From Acidobacteriota bacterium (GTDB lineage Bacteria; Acidobacteriota; Vicinamibacteria; Vicinamibacterales; UBA2999): a DNA stretch of 49,494 nt. Of this stretch, positions 25,653-32,963 are shown in pieces. The stretch is taken from NCBI GenBank assembly GCA_016184455.1, contig JACPCS010000115.1, positions 1 to 49,494 of the forward strand, in the 5' to 3' direction. Position 1 is the first letter of the stretch; each line of letters opens with the position of its first letter. A program made the translations under genes and the position numbers. The notes under the pieces are model-generated. The model worked only from the letters and a program-made list of their open reading frames with translations. It was not told the DNA's origin and did no database searches.

Positions 25653-26390
25653 ATGGTCCGACTCTCGGTCAACGTCAACAAAGTCGCCACCGTGCGCAAC
25701 TCGCGCGGCGGCACGATTCCGTCCGTGGTCGACGCCGTGATGGTCTGCGTCGACGCCGGCGCGCCCGGCATCACGGTCCACCCGCGCGCCGACGCACGTC
25801 ACATCACCACGGCCGACGTTCGCGACATTGCGGCGCTTCTCGCGCCGCTCCGCGGGCGCGTCGAGTACAACATCGAAGGCGACCCGCGGCCGGATCTGCT
25901 CGAGCTCGTGCTGAGCGTCAGGCCCGATCAGTGCACGCTGGTGCCGGTCCGCCCCGGCGAGATCACCAGTCAGGCAGGCTGGTCGGCCGACACGCCGCGC
26001 GCGGCGCTTGCCCGCACGATCGGTGATCTACGGGGTGCAGGCGTCCGCGTCAGCCTGTTCGTCGATCCCGAGGACGCGCCGATCCGCTGGGCGGCCGATC
26101 TCGGCGCCGATCGAGTTGAGCTCTACACCGAGCCTTACGCCCGCGCGTTCGAGCGGGACAGGGCGGAAGGGGAGCGATCGTGTGCGGTCTATGCACGGGC
26201 CGCCGAGCTGGCGAGCACCCTCGGACTCGGCGTCAATGCCGGCCACGACCTGAATCTCGACAACCTCGGGCTGTTCCGGCGCCTGTCGCACCTCGACGAG
26301 GTCTCAATCGGACATGCGCTCGTCAGTCATGCGCTGTTCGTCGGTCTCGCCCGCAGCGTGCGCGATTACCTCGAGGTGTTGGCGGGATAG
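25653..26390 (+). CDS. pdxJ: pyridoxine 5'-phosphate synthase
   Basis: 245 residues. PdxJ closes the pyridoxine ring from 1-deoxyxylulose-5-P and aminoacetone phosphate in vitamin B6 synthesis. Diagnostic parts: LSVNVNKVATVRNSRGG, ITVHPRADARHI, VEYNIEGDP, CTLVPVRPGEITSQAGW, ADRVELYTEPYA and LGVNAGHDLNLDNL. ATG 25653 is chosen; the frame opens upstream only through the repeat. Confidence 0.96.
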   Translation: MVRLSVNVNKVATVRNSRGGTIPSVVDAVMVCVDAGAPGITVHPRADARHITTADVRDIAALLAPLRGRVEYNIEGDPRPDLLELVLSVRPDQCTLVPVRPGEITSQAGWSADTPRAALARTIGDLRGAGVRVSLFVDPEDAPIRWAADLGADRVELYTEPYARAFERDRAEGERSCAVYARAAELASTLGLGVNAGHDLNLDNLGLFRRLSHLDEVSIGHALVSHALFVGLARSVRDYLEVLAG

Positions 26391-26393
26391 CTG

Positions 26394-27161
26394 ATGACCA
26401 TGTCAAATCCCAAATCCCAAAGACCAAATCCCAACGGGTGTGCCCAGGTGTTGGGATCTGGGATTTGGATTTTGGGATTTGTAATCGGCACGCTCGCAAT
26501 GGCGGCGCCGCTTGCTGCTGCCGGCCGCACGGTCACCCTTCGCGCAGCCGATGGCCGCACGGTCGGCGGTCTGATGTTCGATGCGCGCGAGCGGCCCGCG
26601 CCGGCGGTGGTCCTTGTTCCAATGCTCGGCCGCCCCAAGGACGACTGGCAGATGGTCGCCGAGCGGCTCGTCGAAGCGAACATCGGCGCGCTGGCGATCG
26701 ACTTGCCGGGTGCCAGCCTGCCCGCCGACGCCGCCGAGCTGCAGCGATGGCACGAGCCGATCAGCGCAGCGGTCGCCTATCTGGCGGCTCGTCCCACGGA
26801 GGTCCAGTCCGACGCGATTGGCGTGGCGGGGGCGTCGCTTGGCGCGAACCTGGCCGTGCTCGCGGCCGCGGCGGACCCGGCCGTGCGATCGCTCGCGCTG
26901 ATTTCGCCCACGCTCGACTATCGGGGCGTCCGCATCGAGCTCTCAATGGAGCAGTACGGCCCGCGCCCGGCCCTGCTGATGGCGAGCGTTCACGACCCCT
27001 ATGCCGCGCGCTCGGTGCGCGTGCTGGCACAGGAGGCGGCGGGGACGCGCGACGTGCGATGGTCGGACGTCCCGGCCCATGGGACGATCCTACTCGCGCG
27101 CGAGGCCGACCTCGTGCGACAGCTGGTCGAATGGTTTCAGCGGACGCTCGGGGTGTCATAA
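26394..27161 (+). CDS. exported alpha/beta hydrolase
   Basis: About 255 residues. The body is an alpha/beta hydrolase: VVLVPMLGRPKDDWQMVAERL, nucleophile elbow GVAGASLGAN (Gly-x-Ser-x-Gly), acid in SVHDPYAARS and the His in VPAHGTILL. The substrate is unknown. The N-terminus looks like a signal peptide: positively charged MSNPKSQRPNPN, then hydrophobic GSGIWILGFVIGTLAMAAP and an AAAG cleavage region. Most of it is encoded by the foldback repeat 26404-26481. ATG 26394 (3 nt after the pdxJ stop) is used; ATG 26400 and, without the repeat, ATG 26499 are alternatives. Confidence 0.78.
   Translation: MTMSNPKSQRPNPNGCAQVLGSGIWILGFVIGTLAMAAPLAAAGRTVTLRAADGRTVGGLMFDARERPAPAVVLVPMLGRPKDDWQMVAERLVEANIGALAIDLPGASLPADAAELQRWHEPISAAVAYLAARPTEVQSDAIGVAGASLGANLAVLAAAADPAVRSLALISPTLDYRGVRIELSMEQYGPRPALLMASVHDPYAARSVRVLAQEAAGTRDVRWSDVPAHGTILLAREADLVRQLVEWFQRTLGVS
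26404..26481. repeat. 31+31-nt AAATCCCAA foldback at the hydrolase start
   Basis: The left arm 26404-26434 and right arm 26451-26481 are complementary at 26 of 31 positions around a 16-nt loop. It lies inside the 5' coding part of the next gene if that starts at ATG 26394 or 26400. The left arm then encodes a polar, Lys/Arg-containing segment and the right arm a hydrophobic segment. Confidence 0.93.
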
Positions 27162-27167
27162 GATGAG

Positions 27168-27230
27168 TCTTTGGTCTCTTGTCTTTGGTCTCTCGTAGGA
27201 CCAGAGACCAGAGACGAAAGACGAGAGACT
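27168..27230. repeat. GTCTTTGGTCTC stutter foldback
   Basis: The left arm GTCTTTGGTCTC is repeated with variation (27168-27193); the right arm has ACCAGAGACCAGAGAC and GAAAGACGAGAGAC (27200-27230), complementary with mismatches. It fills the spacer between the hydrolase stop and the next GTG at 27233. Confidence 0.88.
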
Positions 27231-27232
27231 TC

Positions 27233-27835
27233 GTGAAGACTGAATCCATCGTCTTCGCCGTCGCCGGCATGTGCTTCGGCGTCATCCTCGGCTGGGTCAT
27301 CGGCGCACAGCAGTCCCGGCTGAGCGCGCCTGCGGCCGCGGCGCCCGCGCCCGTGCAGCAGCAGAGCGCGCGTCAGACGCCCCCGCTCGACGAGGCCCGG
27401 GTGCAGGCGTTGATGACGGTCATCAAGAACGATCCGAAGAACGCCGGCGCGGCCCTTCAGCTCGGCAACACCTATTTCGACGCCGAGCGCTACGACGACG
27501 CGATCACGTGGTACGAGGAAAGCCTCCGGCTCGATCCGAAGAACCCCGACGCGAGCACCGACCTCGGCATCAGCTACTACTACACGGGCCAGACGGACCG
27601 CGCGCTGCAGCAGTTCGAGACCTCGCTGAAGATCGACGCGCGCCACACCAAGACGATGCTCAACAGGGGCATCGTGCTGGCGTTCGGCAAGCAGGACCTG
27701 GCAGGGGCCGAGGCGGCATGGAAAGAGGTCATCGCGATCGCACCCGACAGTCCGGAAGCGCAGGCCGCGCGCAAAGGGCTCGAGGGGCTGTCGGCCGCCG
27801 GCCATCCGCGTCCGGGCACGACCCCCGGCAGCTGA
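27233..27835 (+). CDS. membrane-anchored TPR protein
   Basis: About 200 residues. An N-terminal helix (IVFAVAGMCFGVILGWVIGA) anchors a Pro/Ala/Gln-rich linker (about 30-52) and three tetratricopeptide repeats: AGAALQLGNTYFDAERYDDAITWYEESLRLDP, PDASTDLGISYYYTGQTDRALQQFETSLKIDA, and a third through KEVIAIAPDSP. TPR proteins scaffold complexes; the partner is unknown. GTG 27233 follows directly after a foldback repeat. The next gene begins 17 nt after the stop. Confidence 0.85.
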   Translation: MKTESIVFAVAGMCFGVILGWVIGAQQSRLSAPAAAAPAPVQQQSARQTPPLDEARVQALMTVIKNDPKNAGAALQLGNTYFDAERYDDAITWYEESLRLDPKNPDASTDLGISYYYTGQTDRALQQFETSLKIDARHTKTMLNRGIVLAFGKQDLAGAEAAWKEVIAIAPDSPEAQAARKGLEGLSAAGHPRPGTTPGS

Positions 27836-27852
27836 CACGGACGGGCGGCGCG

Positions 27853-28113
27853 ATGACCAGGCTTCTCCTCTTCGCGATCCTGCTCATCGTCGTCGCGCGC
27901 CTGTTCTGGCGGCTGGTGGACGCTGTCATCGCCGGGGCGGCGCGCGGCGAGTCGGCGGCCGGCAGTGCCCGGCGCGCACCCGTCAAGCTCGTTCGCGATC
28001 CCGTGTGCGGAACCTTCGTGCCACCGCGCGCCGCGCTGTCGGTGACCGCAGGCGGGAGCACGCATTACTTCTGCTCGGAGGAGTGCCGGAGGAAATTTGA
28101 TAGTAGGCAGTAG
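27853..28113 (+). CDS. small membrane protein with YHS-like metal-binding domain
   Basis: 86 residues. One N-terminal helix (LLLFAILLIVVARLFWRLV) is followed by a YHS/TRASH-like module from about residue 50: VRDPVCGTFVPPRAALSV...HYFCSEECRRKF, with the DPVCG and FCSEEC cysteines that bind metal in this family. Such proteins are linked to heavy-metal or copper handling. The last residues (DSRQ) and stop come from the AGTAGGC foldback repeat. Confidence 0.8.
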   Translation: MTRLLLFAILLIVVARLFWRLVDAVIAGAARGESAAGSARRAPVKLVRDPVCGTFVPPRAALSVTAGGSTHYFCSEECRRKFDSRQ

Positions 28114-28170
28114 GCAGTATGCAGTAGGCAGGAGAGGCGGGTCGTGTCTGCCGACTGCCGACTGCCTACT
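28101..28170. repeat. AGTAGGC stutter foldback
   Basis: Tandem AGTAGGC units (28103-28131) face the complement TGCCGACTGCCGACTGCCTACT (28149-28170), with mismatches. The YHS-gene stop codon lies inside the left arm and the aldolase ATG is 12 nt beyond the right arm. Confidence 0.9.
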
Positions 28171-28182
28171 GTGAACGTCGCA

Positions 28183-29034
28183 ATGACCAGGGTCGAGGAG
28201 CAGATTCGCGCGGATATTGTCGAGGCCGGCCGGCGCCTCTACGCGCGCGCGTACATCGCCTCGAACGACGGCAACATCAGCGCGCGGCTCGACGAGCGCC
28301 GTCTCGTCACGACGCCGAAGGGCGTGTCGAAGGGGTTCATGACCCCCGACATGATGGTGATCGTCGACTACGAGGGGAGGAAGATCGCCGGCGAGCGCGA
28401 TCCCTCCACCGAGCTCCCCATGCACCTCGAGATCTACCGGAACCGGCCCGACGCGAACGCGGTCGTCCACGCGCATCCGCCCATCGCGACCGGATTCGCC
28501 GTCGCGGGCATTCCGCTCACGCGCGCGGTCCTCGCCGAGGTGATCACCACGCTCGGGAGCATCCCGATCGCCGCGTACGGCACGCCCTCCACGAGCGAGC
28601 TGCCAGAGGCCGTGCGGAAGTACATCAAGGCGCACGACGGCATGCTGCTCGCCAATCACGGTGCCGTCACATGCGGCGCGGACGTCCTCGCCGCGTATTT
28701 CAAGATGGAGACGATCGAGCACTTCGCGAAGATCAGCCTCGTGGCGCGGATCCTCGGGCGCGAGCACCTGATATCGCGCGAGGAGGTCGAACGGCTGCAG
28801 GGGCTCCGCGGCTTCTACGGCATTCCGGCGCCGGCGCCGCTCTGCGCCGATCCGTCGGAGGCGGGCGGCGATCAGGTGCTCTGCCAGGTGCTCGAGTCGC
28901 CTCCGTCGGCCGACGGACGGCTCGTGCCCGATGCGCCCGCACCGGATCGAGCGCGCAGAGACGGGGAAATTCGGCTAACATACGGCGAATTGACGGCACT
29001 GATCGCTGACGCGGTCAGGACCTTGAAAGACTGA
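28183..29034 (+). CDS. class II aldolase with C-terminal encapsulation-type helix
   Basis: 283 residues. Residues 1-215 are a class II aldolase/adducin domain of the fuculose-1-phosphate aldolase group: [10 protein letters not shown], Glu77 in STELPMH, zinc ligands His96 and His98 in VVHAHPP and His159 in LLANHGAV. The usual enzyme is about 215 residues; here a Pro/Asp-rich linker (about 238-260) leads to a terminal amphipathic helix [17 protein letters not shown]. That is the layout of a microcompartment encapsulation peptide, and the next genes encode the shell. Related aldolases in shells split deoxy-sugar phosphates into lactaldehyde and DHAP; the substrate here is not proven. Confidence 0.9.
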   Translation: MTRVEEQIRADIVEAGRRLYARAYIASNDGNISARLDERRLVTTPKGVSKGFMTPDMMVIVDYEGRKIAGERDPSTELPMHLEIYRNRPDANAVVHAHPPIATGFAVAGIPLTRAVLAEVITTLGSIPIAAYGTPSTSELPEAVRKYIKAHDGMLLANHGAVTCGADVLAAYFKMETIEHFAKISLVARILGREHLISREEVERLQGLRGFYGIPAPAPLCADPSEAGGDQVLCQVLESPPSADGRLVPDAPAPDRARRDGEIRLTYGELTALIADAVRTLKD

Positions 29035-29045
29035 ACGGAGACGAA

Positions 29046-29345
29046 ATGGGAGAGGCGTTGGGAATGGTCGAGACCAAGGGGCTGGTCGCCATGATCGAGG
29101 CGGCCGACGCCATGGTCAAGGCCGCAAAGGTGACGCTGATCGGCTGGGAGAAGATCGGCGCCGGCTACGTGACGGCGATGGTCCGCGGTGACGTCGCCGC
29201 CGTGAAGGCCGCGACCGACGCGGGCGCGGCGGCGGCCCGGCGCGTCGGCGAGCTGGTGTCGGTCCACGTCATCCCACGGCCGCACGCCAACCTCGAGGAC
29301 ACGCTGCCCATCGGCAAGGCGACCGCGGGCGCCGCGAAGCCGTAG
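29046..29345 (+). CDS. bacterial microcompartment shell protein, BMC-H
   Basis: 99 residues, a single BMC domain. [57 protein letters not shown] is the classic hexameric shell fold, with pore loop KIGAG. It forms the flat facets of the compartment. A GGAG ribosome site lies just before ATG 29046, 11 nt after the aldolase stop. It is the only hexamer-type shell gene in the window. Confidence 0.97.
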   Translation: MGEALGMVETKGLVAMIEAADAMVKAAKVTLIGWEKIGAGYVTAMVRGDVAAVKAATDAGAAAARRVGELVSVHVIPRPHANLEDTLPIGKATAGAAKP

Positions 29346-29361
29346 CCGGAGTACGGGCCCG

Positions 29362-29631
29362 ATGATCCTCGCTCGCGTCGTCGGGACCGTTGTCGCTACG
29401 CGCAAGGACCCGCGCCTCGTCAGCAACAAGCTGCTCGTGGCGCGTCCGGTCGATCCCCATGGCAAGAGCGACGGCAACTACCTCGTCGCCGTCGATACCG
29501 TCGATGCCGGCGTCGGCGAGACGGTGCTCATCGTCAGCGGCAGCTCCGCGCGAATGGCGGCCGGCATGAAGGACTGCCCCGTGGATGCCGCCATCGTCGG
29601 CATCATCGATGCCGTGGACGTTCTCGACTAG
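29362..29631 (+). CDS. microcompartment vertex protein, BMC-P (EutN/CcmL), copy 1
   Basis: 89 residues. MILARVVGTVVATRKDPRLVSNKLLVARPVD, then NYLVAVDTVDAGVGETVLIVSGSSAR and AAIVGIIDAVDV, follow the EutN/CcmL pentamer pattern. BMC-P pentamers close the vertices of the shell. It is the first of three paralogues in a row; they differ mainly in the loop after residue 55. Confidence 0.95.
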   Translation: MILARVVGTVVATRKDPRLVSNKLLVARPVDPHGKSDGNYLVAVDTVDAGVGETVLIVSGSSARMAAGMKDCPVDAAIVGIIDAVDVLD

Positions 29632-29637
29632 ACGCTC

Positions 29638-29907
29638 ATGCAGCTCGCGCGCGTCATCGGCGACGTGGTCATCACCCGCAAGGACGAGAATTTGATGGGC
29701 CTCACGCTGCTCGTGCTCCAGCCGATCGCCGCGGACGGCACGCCCGCCGGCCGGACGCTGGTCGCCGTCGACGCAGCCGGCGCCGGCGTCGGTGAGACGG
29801 TCTTCTTCGTCCGCGGCAAGGAAGCAAGCTTCCCGTGGTATCCGACCGAGGTGCCCGCCGATGCGGGCATCGTCGGCATCGTCGATCATTGGGACGTGGA
29901 GTCGTAG
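29638..29907 (+). CDS. microcompartment vertex protein, BMC-P, copy 2
   Basis: 89 residues. MQLARVIGDVVITRKDENLMGLTLLVLQPI, VAVDAAGAGVGETVFFVRGKEASFPW and AGIVGIVDHWDV show the EutN/CcmL fold. It has a distinctive aromatic loop (KEASFPWYP) where copies 1 and 3 have small residues, which may change what docks at its vertex. ATG lies 6 nt after the previous stop. Confidence 0.95.
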   Translation: MQLARVIGDVVITRKDENLMGLTLLVLQPIAADGTPAGRTLVAVDAAGAGVGETVFFVRGKEASFPWYPTEVPADAGIVGIVDHWDVES

Positions 29908-29908
29908 T

Positions 29909-29926
29909 GTCCGGCTTGAGCCGGAC
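29909..29926. repeat. GTCCGGCT palindrome between BMC-P genes
   Basis: GTCCGGCTTGAGCCGGAC, a hairpin with an 8-bp stem, in the 27-nt spacer between the second and third vertex genes. It is the same family as the ruvC tail repeat (11236-11290) and 31369-31386. It could attenuate or stabilise the shell-gene message. Confidence 0.9.
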
Positions 29927-29934
29927 CTGAAGGC

Positions 29935-30207
29935 ATGCAAATCGCGCGCGTCGTCGGCACCGTGGTCGCCACCCAGAAGCACCGGACATTCGAGGGCGCG
30001 AAGCTGCTGCTCGTGCAGCCGCTGACGCTCGACGACAAGCCGCGGGGGACGACGCTGCTCGCGGTCGACACGCTCGGTGCGGGCGTTCACGAGAAGGTGC
30101 TGGTGGTCATGGAGGGACGGGCCGCCGGCGAGGCGCTCGGCCGCAAGCTGGCGCCGGTCGATGCCGCCGTCGTGGGGATCATCGATACCGTGGATGTCAT
30201 CGTATGA
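29935..30207 (+). CDS. microcompartment vertex protein, BMC-P, copy 3
   Basis: 90 residues. MQIARVVGTVVATQKHRTFEGAKLLLVQPL, LLAVDTLGAGVHEKVLVVMEGRAAG and AAVVGIIDTVDVI follow the EutN/CcmL pattern. Three BMC-P genes beside one BMC-H and no tandem-domain BMC-T are typical of simple aldolase-type compartments such as those described from Planctomycetes/Verrucomicrobia and Acidobacteria. It overlaps the next gene by 4 nt. Confidence 0.95.
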   Translation: MQIARVVGTVVATQKHRTFEGAKLLLVQPLTLDDKPRGTTLLAVDTLGAGVHEKVLVVMEGRAAGEALGRKLAPVDAAVVGIIDTVDVIV

Positions 30208-30431
30208 CCGACGACGAACTGCGCGCGCTCGTCCGCGCGGCCATCGCCCAGTACACCGGCGCGCAGGCGCCGCCAGCCGCAGCCGCCGCGCCTGGCACGG
30301 CCGTTCGACTGCATCCGAGCCACGGCCTGTTCATGCGGCTGCCAGCCGGTTCCGATGCCGATGGCCCGTGCCTGATCGAGCCGACGGTGCTCTGCACTCA
30401 CTGTGGCTACTGCCAGTCGTACGGACACTAA
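30204..30431 (+). CDS. 75-aa Cys-rich protein with encapsulation-like N-terminus
   Basis: 75 residues, not recognised as a named family. Residues 1-19 (MTDDELRALVRAAIAQYTG) form an amphipathic helix very like the aldolase tail ([10 protein letters not shown]). A Pro/Ala linker follows (20-31). The C-terminal part has Cys56, Cys64, Cys67 and Cys70 (CLIEPTVLCTHCGYC) plus His66 and His75, a likely Zn or Fe-S site. ATG overlaps the last BMC-P gene by 4 nt, so it belongs to the shell operon. It looks like a small metal-binding cargo or shell-core linker; this is inference. Confidence 0.8.
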   Translation: MTDDELRALVRAAIAQYTGAQAPPAAAAAPGTAVRLHPSHGLFMRLPAGSDADGPCLIEPTVLCTHCGYCQSYGH

Positions 30432-31353
30432 GCCGGCCGTCCTCGTCACCCGCAAGCTTCCGGCGTCCGTGATGGCGCGCCTCGAGGCGGCGTGTCAGGT
30501 GGAGCAGTGCGCCGGCGATGGCGACGCGGCGCGCCGCGATCTCCTCGCGCGTGTGGCGGGCAAGCAGGCGCTCGTGTCCATGGTGACCGACACCATCGAC
30601 CGTACGGTCATCGAGGCGGGAGACGCCCTCAAGATCATTGCGAACGTGGCGGTCGGCTATAACAACATCGACGTGGCCGCCGCGCGCGGGTGCGGCATCA
30701 TCGTCACCAATACACCCGACGTGCTGACCGACGCCACCGCGGACTTCACGCTGGCGCTGATCCTCGCGATCACCAGGCGTCTCGGCGAAGGGGAGCGCTG
30801 GCTCCGCGGAGGCACGTGGCCCGGCTGGGCGTTCGACCAGCTGCTCGGCATGCAGCTCCGCGGCAAGCAGCTTGGCATTGTCGGGTACGGCCGTATCGGA
30901 CGCGCCGTGGCCGCGCGCGCGCAGGCGTTCGGGATGACCATCGCGTACACGTCGCGCTCGGATGCAGGCATCCCGCTCGATCGGCTGCTGGCGACTTCCG
31001 ATGTGGTGTCGCTGCACGTCCCGCTCACGCCCGAGACGCGGCATCTCATCGGGCAGCCGGAGCTGGCGCGCATGAAGCGGAGCGCGTATCTGATCAACAC
31101 GACGCGCGGACCCGTCGTCGACGAGGCGGCGCTCGCCTGGGCGCTCAAGAACCGGCTGATCGCCGGCGCCGCGCTCGACGTGTACGAGCGCGAGCCGGAG
31201 GTCCATTCCGACCTCCTTCCGCTCGAGAACGTCGTGCTGGCGCCGCATCTCGGCAGCGCGACGACCGAGACGCGGACCGCGATGGCGGATCTCGCCGCGC
31301 GCAATGTCATCGCTGTGCTCGCCGGCGAGCCGCCCCTGACATCCGTCGGCTGA
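30403..31353 (+). CDS. D-2-hydroxyacid dehydrogenase (glyoxylate/hydroxypyruvate reductase type)
   Basis: 316 residues. NAD(P)-dependent reduction of a 2-oxo acid. Visible: VAVGYNNIDVAAARGCGIIVTNTP, the nucleotide loop GKQLGIVGYGRIGRAVAARAQAFG, the catalytic Arg region LINTTRGPVVDEAAL, the Glu in DVYEREPEV, and catalytic His in LAPHLGSATTETR. The best match in style is glyoxylate reductase/glycerate dehydrogenase. The only workable start is GTG 30403, overlapping the 75-aa gene by 29 nt, so it is coupled to the shell operon. It has no extra terminal helix, so may act outside the compartment. Confidence 0.9.
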   Translation: MATASRTDTKPAVLVTRKLPASVMARLEAACQVEQCAGDGDAARRDLLARVAGKQALVSMVTDTIDRTVIEAGDALKIIANVAVGYNNIDVAAARGCGIIVTNTPDVLTDATADFTLALILAITRRLGEGERWLRGGTWPGWAFDQLLGMQLRGKQLGIVGYGRIGRAVAARAQAFGMTIAYTSRSDAGIPLDRLLATSDVVSLHVPLTPETRHLIGQPELARMKRSAYLINTTRGPVVDEAALAWALKNRLIAGAALDVYEREPEVHSDLLPLENVVLAPHLGSATTETRTAMADLAARNVIAVLAGEPPLTSVG

Positions 31354-31368
31354 CACGGAGTGCGTGGT

Positions 31369-31386
31369 GTCCGGCTTCAGCCGGAC
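31369..31386. repeat. GTCCGGCT palindrome after the dehydrogenase gene
   Basis: GTCCGGCTTCAGCCGGAC, a hairpin with an 8-bp stem, between the convergent dehydrogenase and murI genes. There is no T-run after it. Confidence 0.9.
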
Positions 31387-31412
31387 CGCATTGGCCGACC
31401 GACAGTACCGGA

Positions 31413-32219
31413 CTACACGAGCGATTCAGGCGGGAGATGCTCGACGTCCACATCGCGCTGCCACAGCTGCGCCGTCACCGCCCGCACCTCGCCTGGCGCC
31501 CCGCTCGTCCAGAACCGTTCGGTCCCAGACCGGCTCGTCGGGGCCAGCAGGTCCAACGCCAGGAGGCGGCGGCGAACCTCGCGCGCGACCGCTTCGGCCG
31601 GATCGATCAGGTGCACGGCTGGCCCCGCGGCCGCCTGGATGGCGCTTGCGACGAATGGGTAATGCGTGCATCCCAGGACGAGCGTGTCGGCGCCGCGCTC
31701 GATCAATGGCCGGACGTACTCTTCCACGAGTGAACGGGCAAGGGGGCTCGAGAGCTCACCTTTATCGATCTGCTCCGCCAGGCCGGGGCACGGTTGCTCC
31801 AGCACGGTCACGCCGGTCCCGTGGGTAGAGACGAGACGCTCGAACCTCGCGCTGGCCAGTGTAGGTGCGGTGGCGAGTACGCCGATGACGCCCGACTTCG
31901 TGTGGCGGGCGGCCGGTTTGATGGCAGGCTCAATCGCGACGACGGGCGTGTCGGTGCCCGCACGCAGCCCGTCGATCGCCACGCCGGTCGCCGTGTTGCA
32001 CGCGACGACGATCAGCTTGACGCGCTGCCGCTCAAGCCAGCGGACGATTGCCGCGGCGCGCGCCTGGATCAGGCTGTTCGGCTTGTCACCGTACGGCCCA
32101 AACGCCGAGTCGGCAACGTACAGCAAGTCCTCAGCCGGCAGCTCACGACGGATCTCGCGCAACACCGACAGACCGCCGACACCCGAATCGAACACGCCGA
32201 CAGGATCGTGGGCAGCCAC
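31413..32219 (-). CDS. murI: glutamate racemase
   Basis: 268 residues. MurI makes D-glutamate for peptidoglycan. Both catalytic cysteines are present: Cys74 in VVACNTATG and Cys184 in LVLGCTHYPF. VGVFDSGVGGLSVLREI and YVADSAFGPYGDKP are typical. It is divergent from nth, with a 57-nt spacer carrying a TATGCT -10-like box for nth. Confidence 0.96.
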   Translation of the reverse strand: MAAHDPVGVFDSGVGGLSVLREIRRELPAEDLLYVADSAFGPYGDKPNSLIQARAAAIVRWLERQRVKLIVVACNTATGVAIDGLRAGTDTPVVAIEPAIKPAARHTKSGVIGVLATAPTLASARFERLVSTHGTGVTVLEQPCPGLAEQIDKGELSSPLARSLVEEYVRPLIERGADTLVLGCTHYPFVASAIQAAAGPAVHLIDPAEAVAREVRRRLLALDLLAPTSRSGTERFWTSGAPGEVRAVTAQLWQRDVDVEHLPPESLV

Positions 32220-32276
32220 TCGTCTCGATGATTGCAGACTGACCGTGGCGCCGTCGACCGGTTATGCTGGTATTTC

Positions 32277-32963
32277 GTGCCGTCGCCCCGGAAGCCCCAG
32301 CCCCGTACCGTTGAGCGCGTCATGCGCTCGCTCGCGTGCGCCATTACCGGCCTCGAGCTGCCGGCGGTCGAGAAGATCTCGGAGGAGCAGGCCGAGGAGC
32401 CCTTTCAGATTCTGATCGCGACGCTCCTCTCGGCCCGCACGCAGGACGCGACCACCCACGCCGCCTCGATGCGCCTCTTCAGGGTCGCCCGGACGCCCAG
32501 CACGATGGCGAAGCTGCCGGTCCGGCAGATCGAACAGCTGATTTATCCGGTGAGCTTCTATCGGAACAAGGCACGGCACGTGAAGGCGTGCTGCGAGATG
32601 CTCGTGACCCGCTTCAACCGCCGTGTGCCGGAGACGATGGACGAGCTGCTGATGCTGCCGGGCGTGGGACGGAAGACCGCGAACCTCGTCCTGATTCTCG
32701 GCTTCCGCAGCCGCGCGAACATCTGCGTGGATACGCACGTGCACCGGATCTCGAACCGGCTCGGCTGGGTCGCCACCCGCACGCCCGACGAGACGGAGCA
32801 GGCGCTCTACCGTGCGACCGACCGCCGCTGGTGGCCGTACATCAACCTGTATCTCGTCACGTGGGGGCAGAACGTCTGCCGCCCGCTGTATCCGCGCTGC
32901 GGAGATTGCATGATCCGCCCGGAATGTCGAAGAATTGGCGTGGGACGGAGGAGCAACTCATGA
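32277..32963 (+). CDS. nth: endonuclease III
   Basis: About 228 residues. Nth is a DNA glycosylase/AP lyase for oxidised pyrimidines. The helix-hairpin-helix LPGVGRKTAN holds catalytic Lys133; Asp152 is in VDTHVHRISNRLG; the Fe-S loop Cys201, Cys208, Cys211, Cys217 is complete. ATLLSARTQD is typical. The start is GTG 32277; an in-frame ATG at 32322 would remove 15 residues. A TATGCT box at 32263-32268 would give an almost leaderless message for the GTG start. It overlaps the next gene as ATGA. Confidence 0.95.
   Translation: MPSPRKPQPRTVERVMRSLACAITGLELPAVEKISEEQAEEPFQILIATLLSARTQDATTHAASMRLFRVARTPSTMAKLPVRQIEQLIYPVSFYRNKARHVKACCEMLVTRFNRRVPETMDELLMLPGVGRKTANLVLILGFRSRANICVDTHVHRISNRLGWVATRTPDETEQALYRATDRRWWPYINLYLVTWGQNVCRPLYPRCGDCMIRPECRRIGVGRRSNS

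Noticed and set aside
30403-31353. The D-2-hydroxyacid dehydrogenase as an encapsulated enzyme
   Set aside because: Neither terminus carries a linker plus amphipathic helix; membership in the operon alone does not show encapsulation.
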